From contig JAJVDF010000211.1 of assembly GCA_022410635.1 (NCBI GenBank), positions 1,346,930-1,410,929 of the forward strand: DNA of 64,000 nt, written 5' to 3'. The position numbers and the translations under genes were made by a program. Shown here one piece after another: positions 58,223-64,000 of the stretch. The notes beneath the pieces are model-generated. The model was not told the DNA's origin and ran no database searches. It saw only the letters and a list, made by a program, of their open reading frames with translations. Numbering within the stretch: position 1 is the first letter of the stretch; each line of letters begins with the position of its first letter. The stretch is from Tretioscincus oriximinensis (lineage: Eukaryota > Chordata > Lepidosauria > Squamata > Gymnophthalmidae).

Positions 58223-59225
58223 CAGTCACACACATTCAAAATGGTAGTGCCCAAGGCAGAGTGTTGCACAGCATTCTAGTACTCATGCTGGCACCCAGCC
58301 GGAGCTTATAGATAAGACCAGTGTTGACAGGGTGAGGCAGAGGAAGAAAGGGAAGAAGAACCACCAGCACTGGCACGGGTGGGAAGTGGGTGGGAGGACA
58401 TCAGCAAGCAAGGAAAGCATTAGGATCAATTGCCAAAGATGGAAGGAACCTTCCAGCATGAGGGACGACGACTATTTAAGGAAATTTTAATCGTGCTTGT
58501 TTTGAATTGAATATACGTTAAATGATGAGAAATGTCACCCTATTCCCTATAAGGGTAGATTATGGTTGCAATATGGCTCTTTAAATGCTTTATTAATTGT
58601 TCTTTGTATTGATTTAAATTTTCTGTTACCCACCCTCGATGAAGAGAAGGATATAAATTCCTTAGATTTTTTTTAAATAAATGAATGAATGCTGGGAGGT
58701 AAGGACCATTAAAATGAAATCAAAATCTTCCAAACCTGCATGAGAGCATATTTTACTTACAATTATCTCCCTGTTTCTTTAAGTTAGTTACAAAGCAGTA
58801 AAGTCTTTCTGTAGAGATGTGTATATCTTGTTTATTTTAATAAGCAAAAGAAGTACCAGCAAGCTGTGAAGAAATATTAAATGCAAATGCACGTCTCACA
58901 GGGATCANTATTCTAAATGCCCCTGGTATCTCTCCAGCAAAACTCCAAGGCAAAACTTTGTCTCTTTTGCATTGCTGTTACTGTTGTAATTTTCCATGTA
59001 ATTTTCTTGGCAGAGATACAGATGTTTGTCACTGCCTACTTCGAGGGAAAAGCTATGGATCAAAACAGCAATCATGTCTTTCCAGGTTATTTCAGCTAAA
59101 GCCCATTTTGCATGTCTCTTTATTTATTTAATTTTCTATCTTTTCTTTTCCGTCACCTTGTATTTGGAGTTCAGCCACTAATGTGGCTACAATAGAAGAA
59201 GTGTCTAACAAAGAAAGCAAGATTC

Positions 59226-59360
59226 ACTCAACATAAGAACCTAAAAACTGAATTGGGCCAGAGCCCATCTAGTCTCAGCATTTTGTATCACACAGAGGCC
59301 CACCAAATGCACCTGGGCAGTCTGGGACAGAAGAAGGCAAAATATGCACCAATTGCAGAA
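59226..59360 (-). mobile_element. CR1-B LINE 3' fragment
   Basis: CATAAGAACCTAAAAACTGA, AGCCCATCTAGTCTCAGCAT, CACACAGAGGCCCACCAAAT and GGCAAAATATGCACC follow the same order as 15697-15840. Confidence 0.7.
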
Positions 59361-59854
59361 GCAGAGAAGCAGAAACATATACTGAGTGTAATAACTAAAC
59401 ACCAGGCTTGGCATCTAGCCAAGTTATAAGATGTCCTTCTACTTTTGCTTCTTAGGATTCTGGAAATGTCCAAATATTCACTCAGTATTAAGTCATTTAT
59501 GCACATACCTGCCTAAATCTGGAATAGCTTGATCTGGATTGGCTGGAGCAATGCATGTCTGTAGGACACAAGTAGAATCCATATTAGCAGATATAATGCT
59601 GCTAAACCAGATAACCAAACTAAGCCTCCATATTCCAAATTGCCTGTTACTCACCAATGGGACTGCAGATGGGACCTCTGCTTTCTGCTGTGTCCAACTA
59701 CTAGCCAGGTAGCTTGAATGGGTCAATTTCCTAACAGTGAGGCTACAAAGAAGTTATGATGAGGCCAAGGCAATTGAGCTGCATTATTTGAACTATCTCC
59801 ATGATCACGCAAAGCCAGTTTGCATGTATTCCATGAATGCCTAATCCAGATTAA

Positions 59855-60066
59855 TTTCAGAGAAATAGCCGTGTTAATCTAGTAGAAAGTCCAGCAAAGC
59901 AGCTAGCAGCACTTTGAGANTAACTTGAGAAAAGTGGGTGGCATAAGTTTTTGTAGACACGTCTACTTCTTCAGATGCATCTGAAGAAGTAGACGTGTCT
60001 ATGAAAGCTTATGCCACCCACTTTTCTCAAGTTAGTCTCAAAGTGCTGTTAGCTCCTTTGCAGGAT
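59855..60066. mobile_element. R-pal element, full palindromic form
   Basis: Two R-pal units are joined head to head. A perfect 46-bp palindrome (59955-60000) is centred on CAGATGCATCTG, with imperfect arms to about 60066. The left arm reads TTTCAGAGAAATAGCCGTGT ... AAAAGTGGGTGGCATAAG; the right repeats it inverted, CTTATGCCACCCACTTTTCT. Elsewhere in the window half elements dominate. Confidence 0.75.
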
Positions 60067-60786
60067 AANACAGATTAAGTGATGTTAGCATTCAAGTAGA
60101 ATTTATTAATCTGGGGTTCTATGAGTCTGTTTTAGGAAACTCTTCGTACACATCTGATCTGGAGACTGGCCACCATGTTTCATCAAATATGGATCTGAGG
60201 GGTTCTAGATAGCCTTTATGTACCAATATACCTGTATTGGTCACTCATCCTGTGTTTATTCAAATAATGATTATAAGCTTTAGCAATATAAACAAAGTCT
60301 ACATTTTTTCATTAAAAGTATGCATCATGGTTATGCAATACGGACATTCTTAATAGTTTTATACCTCTATAATATACCTCAAGTTCTTCTACTTGAAGGG
60401 ATTAACTTCTGCTATTTAGCTATTTTTCTCATCTAGTTCATCCCCATTCCATGAGCATATAGAAAGCAATGATAACATGGTTAATTCTGTGTGAGTTTGG
60501 AGAGAGGTTAGCAGTTCATTGGTTCACAGAGCTGCTTGGGAAATGCATGCAGGTTCCCAGAGAATGCTGAGGATTGTAGTTATAACTGCAGCAATGCCTT
60601 CTGGGGCTAATCATTCAACATTGGTATGCAAAAAGTCAAAGCAGCTTAGAAGACAAGGTAGAATGAGATCAGTGACTAACACATTGTTGTTTTAAAAGCG
60701 AAGCAAACCCTGTCATGGGGATGTGCCCTTAATCAAACATAATCCTACTGAGCCACAAGAAAGAAAACTTAATGGGTGTATCAGGC

Positions 60787-60865
60787 TTTGTTGTTCAGTC
60801 ATTATGTTACACTCGAGTGTTTGTGATCCCATGGACAAGAGTGTGTCAGGTCCCCCTGTGTCCCC
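60787..60865. mobile_element. Possible BovB (RTE) LINE fragment
   Basis: TTTGTTGTTCAGTCATTATG, then TTTGTGATCCCATGGACAAG and GTGTGTCAGGTCCCCCTGTG resemble the well-known BovB-derived sequence shared by squamates and ruminants. It is only about 80 bp, recognised from memory. If right, it supports a squamate source. Confidence 0.5.
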
Positions 60866-61539
60866 AACATTAGCCTTTTCCACTGAGTTATGTCTTATTA
60901 TTTAGCCAAAATAGACGNGTTTTCTCTTCAATATTTGTCCCTCTAATAAAGTTTGATATTGGTTGATCTGATCAANTTTTAATCCAAGGGATTAATCAGA
61001 AGCACATTTGAAAAATATTGATACAGTTAGGCACATTACTCCTGGAACAACTATACTTTGATTGCAAGGACATTTTTTTACCCTTATCTCTATCCTTCTA
61101 TTTCTTTCCATCTATCCTTGCTATTCTCTATTTGTAAAACCTCATCTTGCTTTTCTTTTTCTTTGGTTGCCATCTTCTCTACAATATCTGTTTGTGGCTC
61201 TTCAGTCAGTCTACCAAATCTAATCCACTGTATTTCATTCNCTCTACTGCAAATTCATATAGTGTCTGCAGGTGGTATTAGAAACAAATCCACCTCTTTT
61301 GAGGTAAATAATTGAGGTTAGTATAGAAATCAAAACCATGCAGTGGTTACTGAGCTGCAAAATATCACGGATAGTCTCTTCTTCTAACGTTAATGCTTCC
61401 AATGACATTTCAGCCTAATAAGTCAGAAAGCANAGTTATTATGGTAAAGTTTAGGATGTTTGAGGAAAGAAACATAATCTGCTCCCCACCTGCTGTTCCA
61501 GGCTAATATATTATAGATCACAGCAGGGCTTAACGGTGC

Positions 61540-62050
61540 CGAAGATNCTTTTCAGGAAAAGAATAAGTTCTAGTGCTGTTTAAAGATTTGAGGAACGAAT
61601 TATCAGTGATATTAGGACCACAATAAGGAAAGAGAACATCAGCAGATCTGATCACTTGTGATGGTGAGGTAGTACAAGAGATTGCAGACAGCCAAGTAAA
61701 TGAGCCACAAATATGACTCCATGCAGAAGGACCTCTGTGGTTAAGTGGCAGCACAGCCAAAGAAGAAGATGGTCTTTCTTTTTGAGAGGACTCAGCATCT
61801 TTGGGGTGATGGTTGTGATAATAATTCCTCTGCATGCTGAGGAAGCTAGGAGAGCTTGCTGAGGAAGATGTCCATGGAAGAAAAGAGCAAGTGTCACAAT
61901 GGCCCAAGGACATTTCAATTATTGGCAGTGTATAATGACTAAGAAAAAGTGGCGTAGTGGCAGTCGCATATTTTGGGGTCTGGAGAAGCCAGGTAAGATG
62001 AACTTGATCCCAATGAATCCCTGAGACATTCTTCTGGACATTCATTCTGT
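61540..62050 (-). pseudogene. Decayed OR6/OR11-like olfactory receptor relic
   Basis: Read on the minus strand, pieces of an OR appear in three frames. An N-terminal part has FILPGFSRPQNMRLPL. Then comes GIIITTITPKML, equivalent to the EIIITTTVTPQML of the gene at 38085. KKKTIFFFGCAAT matches the helix 3 entry, LAVCNLLYYLTI the AICxPLRYTSI segment, and YCGPNITDNSF the CGSNIIDHFF loop. Several frameshifts and stops separate them; the DRY motif and helices 5-7 are not recognisable. It is an ancient dead copy of the family at 38085/44487, on the opposite strand. Confidence 0.75.
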
Positions 62051-64000
62051 CAAAAAGCTGTGATTTAAAATAAAATGCACAAATATTGCAGCTGCCAAGA
62101 ATACAATTTCTTCTTTAAAAAAAAACAAAAAATCTTTTGATGAAGTGATTCTGTCCTCTACAGTTTTACAAATACGGACAACTTACGGCAAGAGAAGACA
62201 GAGGAAGAAAGCAGATGGTACTTTAATGTTGAACATCCTACACATAATGGTATAAAGATCAGCTAGAATAATACAATGGCTTAAAGAGGTAAGCTGCCAA
62301 ACGTCCATCCCAATTGCTGACATGGCAAGCTTTCTATGATAGAAGAAATCTGAGGCCACACCATGACAACATTCAGGCCCTTTTAAATCCCTCGCCATTG
62401 TCTCAGATAGGAATTCAATCTACAGGGTTAGAATTCCACTTGCAGAAACTTCCAAACTAAGCGTTTTAGCCTCTCCTTCTACCAGCAGCCATCACTGCTG
62501 CATTTCCATTTACCTTGAATGGAACATTGTTTGTACAAGGACACTGTCTCAAATTCTCAGAGTTGCTGATATGGCTGGAAAACTGGTCCTAATGTCCTCC
62601 AGACTAAGGTGACATATTTCACTAGATTTTGCCTAAAATGAAATTGAGAATGAATCTCGAAAGTTCTCTGAATAAAACACACGAGGCAGTCTCCTGTGGC
62701 AATATGAACTCATTGCCAGTCCATTGCCATGCCTTGAGTTGTTGTGGCAGGCAATGGATTATTGACAAATCTGTGCAACATTTGTTAACATTACACAGTT
62801 CATCAAAGAAGGTGGTAGTTTGACAAATGTGTTTTNGACCTTAAAGGCCTCAATTCTCTGTAATTTTAAGGTGCAAGCAAATCAGTAAACATGCTAAAAT
62901 TAAGCAAACAGTGATCTGCAGAATAATTCAAAGTGATGACAAAACATATCTAAAAAGAAANATGCCATGAAATTCAAAATAAACTGAAGGGGACAGAAAT
63001 TGGCCAAGCACTTCGCACATGCACCTCAAAAAAAAATGTGTGCCTCCTGATTGTTCTAGGCACAATGTTGTCCATCCCTCCATTGTGATGTTTCCATTAT
63101 GTTGATACTTATGAGCTTTTTCTGATAACGGTGTCACCACTCAAGTTTCCAGCAGAATGAAGAATAAAAGAGGAGAGAGTGGCGACCAGAGTATTAAAAG
63201 CAAAATGGCCTTCGATTTCAGTGCATTTCAGCCACTTATGAGACCACTTCTGCCTGTATCTTATTGTGATCTGTCCCCGAGACCTTTGGGTATACGGTGG
63301 AATATAAATGGAAGTAAATAAATAAATCTTGTTTTTCTGAAATTATCACATTTAAAACAATTTTTACTTGCTTGGATAATAGAACTGAAAACAACTCAAT
63401 ATTGTTAGTACTGTTAGACCATGGGTAAGATAAACAATGGGAGTCACTGTAGCTTAGTGATAAAGAAAACTGCCTAGAAAACAAGACTCCCATTTTGGTC
63501 TCCACTGGCAAAACATTTCTGAATCTCTGCCAATAAATCTGTGTACAATAAATTCAATGAGCTAATTAAGTGTTCTCCCACAACTTTACTGTGCCCAACA
63601 TGATTTCTTACCATCAATTCTAGAAAATATATTTCTGTGTATTAATGGAAATACTGAGTCAACAATTTTGGATTTAGATATCTGACATTAATGATAAACA
63701 GAGACACGATTGTTAATTATACAAAGTTGTGTTTATGTAAAACTCTGTCCAAAGATTTAATACAATCTTTTTTGTTTGNGTTACTTGCTCAAATCAAGAA
63801 AGAGAATGAAAAAACCCCAAAATTGTAATAATGATCTGCAAGCCATTTTGGTGACACCTACTGGATAGAAAGCAAAATCAGAAAAATGTGAATTATATGG
63901 TCGGAATTCAACTCCCAAAGCTGTTCATATTTGTTCAAGGCTGTTTACGCAAAATAAATTGGAAGATGTGAAAACATACAAGAAAAGAACGGTGTTTTAT
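62051..64000. other. Intergenic to window end
   Basis: A SINE tail (GAGACCTTTGGGTATACGGT, GTAAATAAATAAAT) is at 63276-63330. A faint tRNA-like SINE head (CACTGTAGCTTAGTGATAAA ... TTTTGGTCTCCACTGG) is at about 63437-63510. Otherwise it is AT-rich with no gene or RNA that I can identify. Confidence 0.5.

Larger units (their letters stand above)
56260..60170 (-). repeat. Segmental duplication, unit D (with OR14-like pseudogene)
   Basis: It is the partner of unit C (49320-53530). It contains the broken OR, a SINE, an N gap, a CR1-B fragment and, near its far end, an R-pal palindrome that unit C lacks. Confidence 0.7.
58223..61539. other. Intergenic, distal part of unit D and beyond
   Basis: A SINE tail is at about 58622-58692, unit D blocks at 58750-59700, a CR1-B fragment (minus) at 59226-59360, the R-pal palindrome at 59855-60066 and a BovB-like fragment at 60787-60865. 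No gene was recognised. Confidence 0.5.

Noticed and set aside
61530..62045. 171-codon minus-strand open frame as a novel gene
   Set aside because: Comparison in the other frames shows fragments of an OR6-like receptor; the open frame is the wrong frame through a pseudogene.
1..64000. CRISPR arrays, bacterial operons, riboswitches, replication origins
   Set aside because: No regularly spaced repeats or prokaryotic gene structure are present; all evidence is for vertebrate nuclear DNA.

Overview
The window is a stretch of vertebrate olfactory receptor (OR) gene cluster, most likely from a squamate or other lepidosaur reptile. The reasons are rows of intronless class II OR genes, many CR1-type LINE pieces with their usual short 3' end repeats, tRNA-derived SINEs, and one short stretch that resembles a BovB (RTE) LINE. 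Base composition is AT-rich, and isolated ambiguous bases and two N gaps (7104-7955 and 57929-58163) mark it as a draft assembly. I see no gene other than ORs and mobile-element genes.

Layout. (1) 1-30.3 kb, plus strand: the 3' end of one OR, three intact OR genes closely related to each other (4505, 11284, 22594) and a more distant relative (29382), all resembling the OR5V1-like group. The three close relatives lie in old tandem units that also share non-coding upstream blocks and a candidate splice acceptor about 23 nt before the start codon. Transposons sit between them, including two nested stacks: CR1 inside CR1 at 6.6-8.7 kb, and CR1 inside an LTR inside CR1 at 15.4-19.2 kb. (2) 33.8-46.6 kb, plus strand: a direct tandem duplication with abutting units of about 7.1 and 5.6 kb, each carrying one OR6/OR11-like gene (38085 and 44487). 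A solo LTR is present only in the first unit, and the second keeps the empty site. About 1.6 kb just upstream of the two genes is almost identical, while the coding regions differ at about 30 residues. (3) 49-64 kb, minus strand: an intact OR14-like gene (49728-50660), a broken copy of it (56608-57807) carrying two stop codons, a 25-nt deletion and a SINE insertion, and a badly decayed OR6-like relic (about 61540-62050).

Working together: the ORs would be seven-helix G-protein-coupled receptors of olfactory neurons, each neuron normally expressing one. The window records birth and death of such genes by tandem duplication, possible gene conversion, start-codon change and pseudogenisation. I do not find a convincing new molecular system. 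The most unusual items are the nested insertions with readable target duplications, the conversion-like tract upstream of the OR6-like pair, several long palindromic elements, and a GC-rich segment with divergent CCAAT/TATA signals at 32 kb. Family names rest on reading motifs by eye; no search was run.
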